Shown here: one piece after another, positions 1 to 5,004 of the stretch
Numbering within the stretch: the first letter of the stretch is position 1
Layout of the letters: every line of letters begins with the position of its first letter
NCBI GenBank assembly: GCA_030149025.1
Contig: JASBSH010000339.1
Location: 1 to 5,227 of the forward strand
DNA from: Actinomycetales bacterium
GTDB taxonomy: Bacteria; Actinomycetota; Actinomycetes; Actinomycetales; BWSM-131
Length of the DNA: 5,227 bases
Direction of reading: 5' to 3'
Notes under the pieces: generated by a model
Told to the model about the DNA's origin: nothing
Database searches by the model: none
What the model saw: the letters and a program-made list of their open reading frames with translations, nothing else
Position numbers and translations under genes: made by a program

Positions 1-315
1 GACATCGGTGGCGGCGCGTCCGCCGAGGTGATGGCGAACGGCCTGCACATCATCCTGGGTGACCCGCAGGTCAAGAGCGTCTTCGTCAACGTCTTCGGCG
101 GCATCACCGCCTGCGACGCCGTCGCGAACGGCATCGTCGCCGCGCTCGGCATGATCGGCGACGAGGCCACCAAGCCGCTCGTCGTCCGCCTCGACGGCAA
201 CAACGTGGTCGAGGGCCGGCGCATCCTGGAAGAAGCGGCGCACCCGCTGGTCACCCTGGTCGACACGATGGACGGCGCCGCCCGCAAGGCGGCCGAGCTT
301 GCTGCGGCGAAGTGA
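1..315 (+). CDS. sucC: Succinyl-CoA synthetase beta subunit, 3' end (partial)
   Basis: This is the C-terminal 104 residues of the ADP/GDP-forming succinyl-CoA ligase beta subunit, open at the window edge. The enzyme interconverts succinyl-CoA and succinate with substrate-level phosphorylation in the cytosolic TCA cycle, as a complex with SucD. Seen in the sequence: the fragment opens with DIGGGASAEV, matching the family's conserved glycine-rich 'DVGGGA' segment. It continues with VFVNVFGGITACDAVANGI, the hallmark 'VNIFGGI..CD..A.GI' motif, and then PLVVRLDGNNVVEGRRIL, matching 'VVRLEGNN...G...L'. The family is about 390 residues long, so roughly three quarters of the gene lies to the left. 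The frame is read from base 1 and ends at TGA 313-315. The sucD ribosome-binding site overlaps this stop, which indicates one operon with coupled expression. The identification is secure. Confidence 0.97.
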   Translation, partial: DIGGGASAEVMANGLHIILGDPQVKSVFVNVFGGITACDAVANGIVAALGMIGDEATKPLVVRLDGNNVVEGRRILEEAAHPLVTLVDTMDGAARKAAELAAAK

Positions 316-319
316 GGGA
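314..319 (+). promoter_or_regulatory. Ribosome-binding site of sucD
   Basis: GAGGGA lies 9 nt before the ATG at 329 and overlaps the sucC stop codon. It settles the sucD start at ATG 329 rather than the in-frame TTG at 299, which lies inside sucC and has no such site. Confidence 0.8.
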
Positions 320-328
320 CTGAACAAC

Positions 329-1216
329 ATGGCGATCTTCATCGACGACAGCAGCAAGGTCATCGTCCAGGGCATGACCGGCTCCGAGGGCCGCAAGCAC
401 ACCCAGCGGATGCTGGCCTCCGGGACGAACATCGTCGGCGGCGTGAACCCGAAGAAGGCCGGTGAGTCGGTCGAGTTCGACGGCGGCGTCAGCGTGCCGG
501 TGTTCGGCACCGTCGCCGAGGCCATGGAGAAGACCGGCGCCGACGTCAGCGTGATCTTCGTGCCCGCGGCCTTCACCAAGTCGGCCGTGATCGAGGCCGT
601 CGACGCCAAGATGCCGCTCATCGTGGTGATCACCGAGGGCATCCCGGTCAAGGACACGGCCGAGTTCTTCAGCTACGCCAAGGAGGCCGGCACCAGCCGG
701 ATCATCGGCCCGAACTGCCCCGGCCTGATCAGCCCGGGCAAGTCCAACGCAGGGATCATCCCCGCCGACATCACCGGCCCCGGTCGTATCGGCCTGGTCT
801 CGAAGTCCGGGACGCTGACCTACCAGATGATGTACGAGCTGAGCGACATCGGCTTCTCGTCGGCGGTCGGCATCGGCGGCGACCCGATCATCGGCACCAC
901 CCACATCGACGCGCTCGAGGCGTTCCAGAACGACCCCGAGACCGACGCGATCGTGATGATCGGTGAGATCGGTGGGGACGCCGAGGAGCGGGCCGCCGAG
1001 TACATCAAGGCGCATGTGACCAAGCCCGTCGTCGGCTACGTCGCCGGGTTCACCGCGCCAGAGGGCAAGACCATGGGCCATGCCGGCGCGATCGTTTCCG
1101 GCTCGTCCGGCACCGCCCAGGCGAAGAAGGAGGCGCTCGAGGCGGCCGGTGTGAAGGTCGGCAAGACGCCGTCCGAGACCGCCGAGCTCATGCGTGAGGT
1201 GATGCGGTCGCTCTGA
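329..1216 (+). CDS. sucD: Succinyl-CoA synthetase alpha subunit
   Basis: This is the complete alpha subunit (295 aa; E. coli SucD is about 289 aa). It binds CoA and carries the catalytic phosphohistidine, completing with SucC the succinyl-CoA/succinate step of the TCA cycle. The N-terminal CoA-binding Rossmann domain is visible in VIVQGMTGSEGRKHTQRML (residues 11-29), followed by GGVNPKKAG. In the middle there is ITEGIPVKD (101-109) and IIGPNCPGLISPGKSNAG, the conserved 'GPNCPG' segment. The ligase domain has GLVSKSGTLTYQ and GIGGDPIIGT. The active-site histidine is H251 in the MGHAGAIVSGSSGTAQAK motif. The start is ATG 329 with a good Shine-Dalgarno site; the gap to sucC is 13 nt, so the two are co-transcribed. 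No anomalies are seen and all key residues are present. Confidence 0.98.
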   Translation: MAIFIDDSSKVIVQGMTGSEGRKHTQRMLASGTNIVGGVNPKKAGESVEFDGGVSVPVFGTVAEAMEKTGADVSVIFVPAAFTKSAVIEAVDAKMPLIVVITEGIPVKDTAEFFSYAKEAGTSRIIGPNCPGLISPGKSNAGIIPADITGPGRIGLVSKSGTLTYQMMYELSDIGFSSAVGIGGDPIIGTTHIDALEAFQNDPETDAIVMIGEIGGDAEERAAEYIKAHVTKPVVGYVAGFTAPEGKTMGHAGAIVSGSSGTAQAKKEALEAAGVKVGKTPSETAELMREVMRSL

Positions 1217-1254
1217 CCGCGTTTCCGCTCAACGGCGATTCCGGCCATTCCGTT

Positions 1255-1299
1255 GCAGGGTGGCCCTGTGCCAGTCCTATTAGCGCAGGGCCACCCTGC
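1255..1299 (+). terminator. Strong stem-loop after sucD, probable terminator
   Basis: An inverted repeat has 17-nt arms at 1255-1271 and 1283-1299 and an 11-nt loop (CAGTCCTATTA). The left arm GCAGGGTGGCCCTGTGC pairs with GCGCAGGGCCACCCTGC. All positions are Watson-Crick except one T-G wobble (1269 with 1285), so 14 contiguous outer pairs are perfect. It begins 38 nt after the sucD stop. No T-run follows on either side, so it is not a canonical Rho-independent terminator, but actinobacteria often use strong hairpins without a U-tract. A role in mRNA 3'-end stabilisation is the alternative. Confidence 0.65.
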
Positions 1300-1305
1300 G
1301 CCATT

Positions 1306-1326
1306 GTGGGATTGGTGTGATCCCAC
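1306..1326 (+). other. Short perfect stem-loop in the sucD-perM spacer
   Basis: GTGGGAT (1306-1312) and ATCCCAC (1320-1326) are perfect reverse complements around a 7-nt loop, TGGTGTG. It follows the larger hairpin by 6 nt. It could be a second part of a bipartite terminator, or an operator for the downstream gene. The function is not determinable from sequence. Confidence 0.45.
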
Positions 1327-1369
1327 CCACGAGCACGCTCGCGCGCCCACCCACGAGCACGCTCGCGCG
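1322..1369. repeat. Two exact tandem copies of a 24-bp unit
   Basis: CCCACCCACGAGCACGCTCGCGCG occupies 1322-1345 and again, identically, 1346-1369, followed by 3 more matching bases. Each unit carries CGAGC-AC-GCTCG, so the CGAGC/GCTCG arms can also pair between the copies. The first copy overlaps the right arm of the 1306-1326 hairpin. The repeat is non-coding and lies in the sucD-perM spacer. Recent duplication by slippage is the simplest explanation. Confidence 0.85.
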
Positions 1370-1396
1370 CCCGGCAACGGCCCAACGTTTCGCCGA

Positions 1397-1430
1397 CACC
1401 CCGGCGTGGGGTGCCCTGACTTCCCACCCC
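1397..1430 (+). promoter_or_regulatory. Alternative stem-loops in the perM leader
   Basis: CACCCC (1397-1402), GGGGTG (1408-1413) and CACCCC (1425-1430) form an arm set in which the central GGGGTG can pair with either flanking CACCCC, but not with both at once. The loops would be 5 nt and 11 nt. The second stem ends 22 nt before the perM ATG. This is an attenuator-like geometry, but in G+C-rich DNA such 6-bp complements can arise by chance. No small-molecule aptamer class is recognised. Confidence 0.25.
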
Positions 1431-1452
1431 GATGACGGACCATGAGTAGGCC

Positions 1453-2754
1453 ATGAGCCTGCTGTCCCGCGACCGAGACCGACACCCCGACACGCACCCC
1501 GACACCGCGAGCACCGCCGATCCGGCTGCCCACAAGCACACCCTGGCCGCCACGCCCGCCCCGCTGGTGCCGCCGTGGCTGGTCGGTGTCCTCGGTGGCG
1601 CCCAGGCGGTCGTCGGGTCGCTCCTGTTCATCCTCGTCCCGGTCATCGGTGTCTGGATGGGTTCGGCGGCGACCGGCGCGCACTGGACCGAGGCGCTGCG
1701 CGTCGGCACCTCGATCTGGCTGCTGACCCACCGCGCGACGATCAACGTCGGGTCGTTCGGGTTCTCCCTGGTGCCGCTCGGTCTCACCGTCATCCAGGTG
1801 CTCTGGTGCTGGTCGGCCGGGCGACGCGTCGCTGTCGCGCTGCACGCCGTCCCCGTCGTTGGCCGCCGCCGCCACAGCACCGCCGCGTGGGTCGGCTTCG
1901 TCGGCACGTATGTCGCCCTTGCGGCGGCGATCGGCCTGCTCTCCAGCTCGGACGCGGGCCGACCGGCCTCGGCGCAGGTGATCGTCGGGGCCCTGCTCAT
2001 CTCCGGCGTGGTCGCAGCCATGGCGATGTTGCGCACCGCTGCGCCCCGGGGGGGCACCGGTGACGGCGCCGGACGCCTGCTTGCCGATGCGCTGCGTCTA
2101 CCCGTCCACGCCCGCCGTGTGGCAGCGGCTGCGACGGTCGCCGCCGCCAGTTGGGTGGCCGCCTCCGCCGTGCTCACAGGCGTCGCCGTCCTGCTCGGGA
2201 CGGATCGCATCACCGCGCTCCACGAGGCGCTCAATCCCGGCCCGGTCGGCGCCGCCGGCCTCGTCATCGCCCAGCTCGCGTACCTGCCCACGGCCGTGGT
2301 CTGGTCCGGCGCTTGGCTCGCCGGGCCAGGTTTCGCGGTCGGCACAGGCACCTCGGTCGCACCCGCCGCAACCGTCCTCGGCCCCCTACCCGCCTTCCCC
2401 CTCCTCGGCGCGCTGCCAGAACCGGGGACGACGCCCGCCTGGCTCGCCGCGGCCATCGCCGTCCCCGTTCTCGCCGGCGTCGTCGCCGGCGCGCATCTGC
2501 ACCGGTCCGGCCGGACCACGCCACGCGTCGTCCAGATGCCGTTGGCCCTGGCCGTCGGCGCGTCGGCTGGTCTCATCGCCACGGTGCTGGCCTGGTTCGC
2601 CAGTGGGCCGGCGGGTCCCGGCCGGATGGCGCAGGTCGGCCCCAGCCCCCTGCTCGTCGGTGCTGCGATCGCCGGTGAGGTCGCCGCCGGGTGCGTCCTC
2701 GCGGTCCTGTTTCTGCCACGGGACGCGACGTCCCGGCCGGCGGTTCCGGCGTAG
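1453..2754 (+). CDS. perM: DUF6350 family polytopic membrane protein (PerM-like)
   Basis: This is a 433-aa integral membrane protein of the DUF6350 family, whose mycobacterial member PerM (Rv0955) has been linked to cell division through FtsB and to persistence in the host. Seen: a hydrophilic, Asp/His-rich N-tail (about 1-38), then roughly nine or ten hydrophobic segments (near 41-68, 83-92, 102-120, 143-162, 173-193, 222-248, 265-290, 338-356, 371-393 and 408-431). The family signature is clear in YLPTAVVWSGAWLAGPGF followed by AVGTGTSVAPAATVLGPLP and AFPLLGALP (about 277-322). Position after sucCD also fits actinobacterial gene order. ATG 1453 is chosen because it gives a tail of usual size before the first membrane segment. 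It lacks a convincing Shine-Dalgarno site: GAGTAGG ends only 2 nt before it. Family assignment is firm; a division role in this organism is inferred by homology only. Confidence 0.85.
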   Translation: MSLLSRDRDRHPDTHPDTASTADPAAHKHTLAATPAPLVPPWLVGVLGGAQAVVGSLLFILVPVIGVWMGSAATGAHWTEALRVGTSIWLLTHRATINVGSFGFSLVPLGLTVIQVLWCWSAGRRVAVALHAVPVVGRRRHSTAAWVGFVGTYVALAAAIGLLSSSDAGRPASAQVIVGALLISGVVAAMAMLRTAAPRGGTGDGAGRLLADALRLPVHARRVAAAATVAAASWVAASAVLTGVAVLLGTDRITALHEALNPGPVGAAGLVIAQLAYLPTAVVWSGAWLAGPGFAVGTGTSVAPAATVLGPLPAFPLLGALPEPGTTPAWLAAAIAVPVLAGVVAGAHLHRSGRTTPRVVQMPLALAVGASAGLIATVLAWFASGPAGPGRMAQVGPSPLLVGAAIAGEVAAGCVLAVLFLPRDATSRPAVPA

Positions 2755-2764
2755 CTCAGCCGAT

Positions 2765-2803
2765 GGAGCAGGGACGCCGCCACGCAGGTGGTCGGTCTGC
2801 TCC
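2765..2803 (+). terminator. Long stem-loop after perM, probable terminator
   Basis: An outer stem pairs GGAGCAG (2765-2771) with CTGCTCC (2797-2803) perfectly. An inner stem pairs CCGCCAC (2777-2783) with GTGG (2788-2791) and CGG (2793-2795), with a single bulged T at 2792 and a GCAG tetraloop. The two are separated by a 5+1-nt internal loop. It starts 10 nt after the perM stop and lies between convergent genes, so it may stop transcription from both sides. No T-tract is present. Confidence 0.55.
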
Positions 2804-2827
2804 CACCGGGTGCCCGCTCACGGGTGC

Positions 2828-2847
2828 GGTCGCTCGGCAGAGCGGTC
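2828..2847 (-). terminator. Second stem-loop in the convergent spacer
   Basis: CGCTC (2831-2835) and GAGCG (2840-2844) pair perfectly around a GGCA loop. On the + strand RNA the stem can be extended to 2828-2847 using two G-U wobbles. It lies 32 nt beyond the stop codon of the minus-strand gene at 2880-3431 and could act as its terminator, though as minus-strand RNA only the 5-bp core is fully paired. The evidence is weak. Confidence 0.3.
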
Positions 2848-2879
2848 CGCGGCCGGAACCGTCGCGCAGGGAGCGCCGA

Positions 2880-3431
2880 TCAGCCGGTTCGACCGAGGCG
2901 ACTGAGGTCGAGGATCCGCCGTTCGTAGTCCGCCTGACACTGCCGCTCGGCGCTGATCGTCAGGGCGTCACGACGGCACTTCTGGTAGTCAGCCTGCAGC
3001 GGCCAGAACGCCAGGGCCAGTCCCTGGCCGAGCGCCAACAGGGCGGCGAGGCCGACCCCGACGCTGGTGAAGACCATGGCGGTGGCGCGCATCTTCGCCC
3101 TGGACACTGCGCGCACGGCCTGGATGCCCACCACGACGGCAGCGACGGAGAACCCGATGGCCGCGGCCTGCCAGGGAAGCTCCAGACCGTTCACGAGCAG
3201 CGACGCGAGGACGAGGAGGCCGAACCGGCCCACGAGGGACGCGGCCCGGCGCATGTCCTGCACGGATGGGGCCGGCTTCTTCGTCGGCGGTGGCGGTGGC
3301 GGTGCCTGCGGTGGCGGTGGGGGTGCCTGCGGTACGGGTGCCTGCGTTGCTGTCGGTGCCGGGGGAGGGATGACCGGCGGACCGCTCGGCGGCGGCCAGT
3401 CCGGCGAAGGTTCGCTCCCCACGGTGGACAT
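2880..3431 (-). CDS. Proline-rich hypothetical membrane protein
   Basis: The product (183 aa) is not recognised. Seen: residues 1-57 are proline-rich and disordered in character, with PPPP-type runs and alternating PQAPPPP segments near 34-49. A basic stretch (KK at 51-52, RR at 61-62) follows. There are then three hydrophobic stretches, about 68-83, 87-106 and 116-145. The short polar tail, starting after FWPL, has two cysteines, C152 and C165, in KCRRDALTISAERQCQADYE, then a charged end. A proline-rich, probably cytosolic N-tail before a small helical bundle is common in actinobacterial envelope proteins, but no function can be given. ATG 3431 is chosen because everything upstream in this frame reads as non-protein-like sequence inside the regulator gene. 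No clear Shine-Dalgarno site precedes it; GTG 3455 is an alternative. It lies 65 nt downstream of the regulator gene on the same strand, so co-transcription is possible. Confidence 0.75.
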   Translation of the reverse strand: MSTVGSEPSPDWPPPSGPPVIPPPAPTATQAPVPQAPPPPPQAPPPPPPTKKPAPSVQDMRRAASLVGRFGLLVLASLLVNGLELPWQAAAIGFSVAAVVVGIQAVRAVSRAKMRATAMVFTSVGVGLAALLALGQGLALAFWPLQADYQKCRRDALTISAERQCQADYERRILDLSRLGRTG

Positions 3432-3496
3432 CGTCGCCCATGGGTCTGACAGCACCGGATGGAGGGCGCCGAAACGCACACCTCGCACCCGGCTTT

Positions 3497-4873
3497 TCAA
3501 CGGGCCCTGACGGCCAGCGCGACCGCATCGGCTACGGCAACCGGATCCGAGAGCGGCAACCCGGTGGCCACGCGGATCGCCGCCGTCCCTGGCCCCGTCC
3601 AGCTCTCCGCCGCAGCTGCGACCGCGATGCCGTGCGAGGCGAGCACGAGCGCGGCCTCGTGCTCGCTCAGGACCGGCACCCACACGGCCAACCCGTCGCC
3701 CAGGGGTGCGTGGACCCCGCGCTCGGCGAGCAGGTCGCAGAGGGTCTGCCGCCGGTCGCGGTACACGGTCTGGGCGTGTTCCACGGTGCGGCGGCAGCCG
3801 TCGTCCACCAACGACCAGGCGAGCACGTTCTGCAGGATGCGGCTGGTCCAGCCGGCGCCGAACTGCCGGTAGACCCGGACGCGCTCGATCGGCTCCGCGG
3901 CGCCGGCCATCACCGCGAGACGCAGGTCCGGGCTGTGCGACTTGGAGTACGTGCGCACCAGAACCGTGCGGTCGGCGAACAGCTCGCTGAAGCCGTGATA
4001 CGGCTTCTCGCTGAGCTCACCGAGCCCGTCGTCCTCGACGATCACGGTTGTCGATCCCTCGAGGATCGATGCCAGCTCGTCACGCCGCTCCTTCGTCAAC
4101 GTGGCGCTGAGCCGAGAGCTGCTCCGTGGTTCGTAGACGAAGGCGGCAGGCTGGTGCTGCATCGCCTCGCGCAAGGAGGCAGGGGCCGGCCCCTCGGCGT
4201 CCATCGCCACGGGGATCACCTTCGCGCCGATGCTGTCGAGGATGTCCAGCAGCCGCGGCGTCGCCGGGTCCTCGACCGCCACCGGCTCCCCGGTGACAAC
4301 GGTGGTCCGCAGCAGGAGCAGCAGGCCCTCGTACCCGCCGTTGACCGCCATCCAGGCTTGAGCGGGGAACGGCCAGGTGGCCTCTGCCGCTTCCCGCAGC
4401 GGTCTGCTGATCGGCGTCACCTCGTAGGTGTGCAGCTGCGGGTCGGCAACGGCGTGCTCGTACGCGGGGCGCAGATCGGGGAGGAGGGCCGGGTCCGGCA
4501 CCGCCCGGGACAGGTTGATCGTCTGGCCCGGCCAGAGGTGGGCGACGTTCTCGTATCGCGCGGGCCGGCGCACGGCGAGCCCACCCTGGACCCACGTCCC
4601 CTGCCGCCCGCCGCCGGAGATCAGCTGCTGCTTGCGCAGCGCGGCCCAAGCCGCCGAGACGGTCGCCGAGCTCACCGCGAGACGGGGGGCGAGTGCCCGC
4701 ACGGTCGGTAGGCGGGTGCCCGGCTGCAGATCGCCCTGGCGTACCAGCCGAGCGACGGCCGCGGCGATGCCCGAGGCGCTGGCCTCGGTCACTCGCTCCG
4801 CCAGCCACTGTGCGGAAACCGTTTCGGCGGTGGACGGAACGGTGAGTGCGGTCGGCCCGCTCTGCTCGTTCAT
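3497..4873 (-). CDS. MocR/GntR-family regulator with aminotransferase-like domain
   Basis: This is a 458-aa PLP-dependent transcription factor. The N-terminal GntR winged helix-turn-helix (about 20-96) is seen in GDLQPGTRLPTVRALAPRLA and VSSATVSAAWAALRKQQLIS, ending GGGRQGTWV. The class-I aminotransferase fold (about 115-458) shows NGGYEGL (178-184), VAVEDPATPRLLDIL (198-212) and the aspartates of VEDDGLGE (D281/D282), which should contact the pyridine nitrogen. It also has RTYSKSHSPDLRLAV with the expected Schiff-base lysine K311, and AIRVATG with R434, the likely carboxylate-binding arginine. The position normally reading 'QNPTG' is SSRLS (252-256), an unusual change at the PLP O3' contact. 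The start is ATG 4873, supported by AAAGGGG 11 nt upstream; an in-frame ATG at 4939 would add 22 residues unlike the family. MocR proteins usually control themselves and a divergent neighbour, here the gene at 5005. The effector is unknown. Confidence 0.93.
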   Translation of the reverse strand: MNEQSGPTALTVPSTAETVSAQWLAERVTEASASGIAAAVARLVRQGDLQPGTRLPTVRALAPRLAVSSATVSAAWAALRKQQLISGGGRQGTWVQGGLAVRRPARYENVAHLWPGQTINLSRAVPDPALLPDLRPAYEHAVADPQLHTYEVTPISRPLREAAEATWPFPAQAWMAVNGGYEGLLLLLRTTVVTGEPVAVEDPATPRLLDILDSIGAKVIPVAMDAEGPAPASLREAMQHQPAAFVYEPRSSSRLSATLTKERRDELASILEGSTTVIVEDDGLGELSEKPYHGFSELFADRTVLVRTYSKSHSPDLRLAVMAGAAEPIERVRVYRQFGAGWTSRILQNVLAWSLVDDGCRRTVEHAQTVYRDRRQTLCDLLAERGVHAPLGDGLAVWVPVLSEHEAALVLASHGIAVAAAAESWTGPGTAAIRVATGLPLSDPVAVADAVALAVRAR

Positions 4874-4884
4874 GCGGCGCGGAA

Positions 4885-4891
4885 CCCCTTT
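4885..4891 (-). promoter_or_regulatory. Ribosome-binding site of the MocR-type regulator
   Basis: Read on the minus strand this is AAAGGGG, 11 nt before ATG 4873. It supports that start over the upstream in-frame ATG at 4939, which falls within the divergent promoter region. Confidence 0.6.
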
Positions 4892-4899
4892 TTGTGCAG

Positions 4900-4920
4900 A
4901 AACAAACGGGTCTGTTGTTT
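4900..4920. promoter_or_regulatory. Imperfect inverted repeat, candidate regulator operator
   Basis: AAACAAAC (4900-4907) and GTTGTTT (4914-4920) flank a 6-nt GGGTCT spacer. The right arm reversed reads AAACAAC, so the arms differ by one extra A. The element lies in an AT-rich island that stands out sharply from the rest of the window, in the divergent spacer. It would overlap the transcription start of the regulator and the -35 region of the divergent gene as placed below, which suits autoregulation. Function is inferred. Confidence 0.4.
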
Positions 4921-4944
4921 TCACCCTATCCCTGAACATATGGT
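4915..4944 (+). promoter_or_regulatory. Candidate promoter of the divergent + strand gene
   Basis: TTGTTT (4915-4920) and TATGGT (4939-4944) with an 18-nt spacer resemble -35 and -10 boxes. The predicted start of transcription near 4951 would leave a leader of about 55 nt before GTG 5005. The match is moderate. Confidence 0.3.
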
Positions 4945-4952
4945 GACGTCAT
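4923..4952 (-). promoter_or_regulatory. Candidate promoter of the MocR-type regulator
   Basis: On the minus strand, ATGACG (4952-4947) and TAGGGT (4928-4923) are separated by 18 nt. TAGGGT is an acceptable -10 box for a high-G+C actinomycete. It overlaps the opposing promoter candidate almost completely, so the two transcription units could compete or be jointly controlled. The match is moderate. Confidence 0.3.
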
Positions 4953-4993
4953 TGCCCGCGCCGGATCGTGCCTCGGACGTCGCCCTCGTTCTC

Positions 4994-5000
4994 AAAGGAA
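4994..5000 (+). promoter_or_regulatory. Ribosome-binding site of the divergent gene
   Basis: AAAGGAA lies 4 nt before GTG 5005. It decides the start: the overlapping TTG at 5003 is followed at once by TGA in its own frame, and no ATG precedes the conserved-looking N-terminus. Confidence 0.65.
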
Positions 5001-5004
5001 GCTT

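Larger units (their letters stand above)
1217..1452. other. sucD-perM intergenic region, no gene
   Basis: No credible gene is seen in these 236 bases. Open frames exist on both strands, but their products are low-complexity translations of the hairpin and tandem-repeat DNA (for example repeated THEHARAP). Besides the structures listed separately, two tiny start-stop units precede perM: ATG 1432 to TAG 1449 (5 codons) and ATG 1442 to TGA 1456 (4 codons). The second overlaps the perM start as ATGA. The motif CCATGAG occurs at 1440 and again at 1451. A TTGCAG (1253) and TATTAG (1278) pair with 19-nt spacing sits on the hairpin and is a poor promoter candidate. Confidence 0.6.

Noticed and set aside
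299..328. In-frame upstream TTG start for sucD
   Set aside because: It would add 10 residues unlike SucD N-termini, and the Shine-Dalgarno site at 314-319 clearly serves ATG 329.
251..1081. Minus-strand open frame across sucC and sucD (276 codons)
   Set aside because: It is antisense to two securely identified enzyme subunits and its product is Asp/Gly/Arg/His-rich without any recognisable motif.
1322..1369. Possible CRISPR array
   Set aside because: Only two copies, directly adjacent with no spacer, and no cas genes nearby.
1253..1435. 60-codon frame in the sucD-perM spacer
   Set aside because: It starts at a TTG inside the hairpin arm without a ribosome-binding site, and its sequence is just the translation of the hairpin and 24-bp repeats.
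1188..2783. Long minus-strand open frame opposite perM (531 codons)
   Set aside because: It is a composition artefact of G+C-rich DNA. Its translation is low-complexity Ala/Arg/Thr/Pro, while the + strand frame encodes a clear DUF6350 protein with its conserved motif.
2751..2840. A tRNA-like start (GTAGCTCAGCCGATGGAGCA), resembling a tRNA D-arm
   Set aside because: There is no acceptor stem partner, no proper anticodon arm and no GGTTCGA-type T-arm at the right distance. The first bases are also the end of the perM coding region. The pairing present instead forms the terminator-like hairpin.
3286..3342. GGTGGC-rich stretch looking like a simple-sequence repeat
   Set aside because: It is the minus-strand coding of the proline-rich tail (CCN codons) of the hypothetical protein, so the low complexity is explained by the protein.
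3440..4711. Long + strand open frame opposite the MocR-type regulator (423 codons)
   Set aside because: The minus strand carries the complete wHTH and aminotransferase motifs. The + frame product is Arg/Gly/His-rich and unlike any family.
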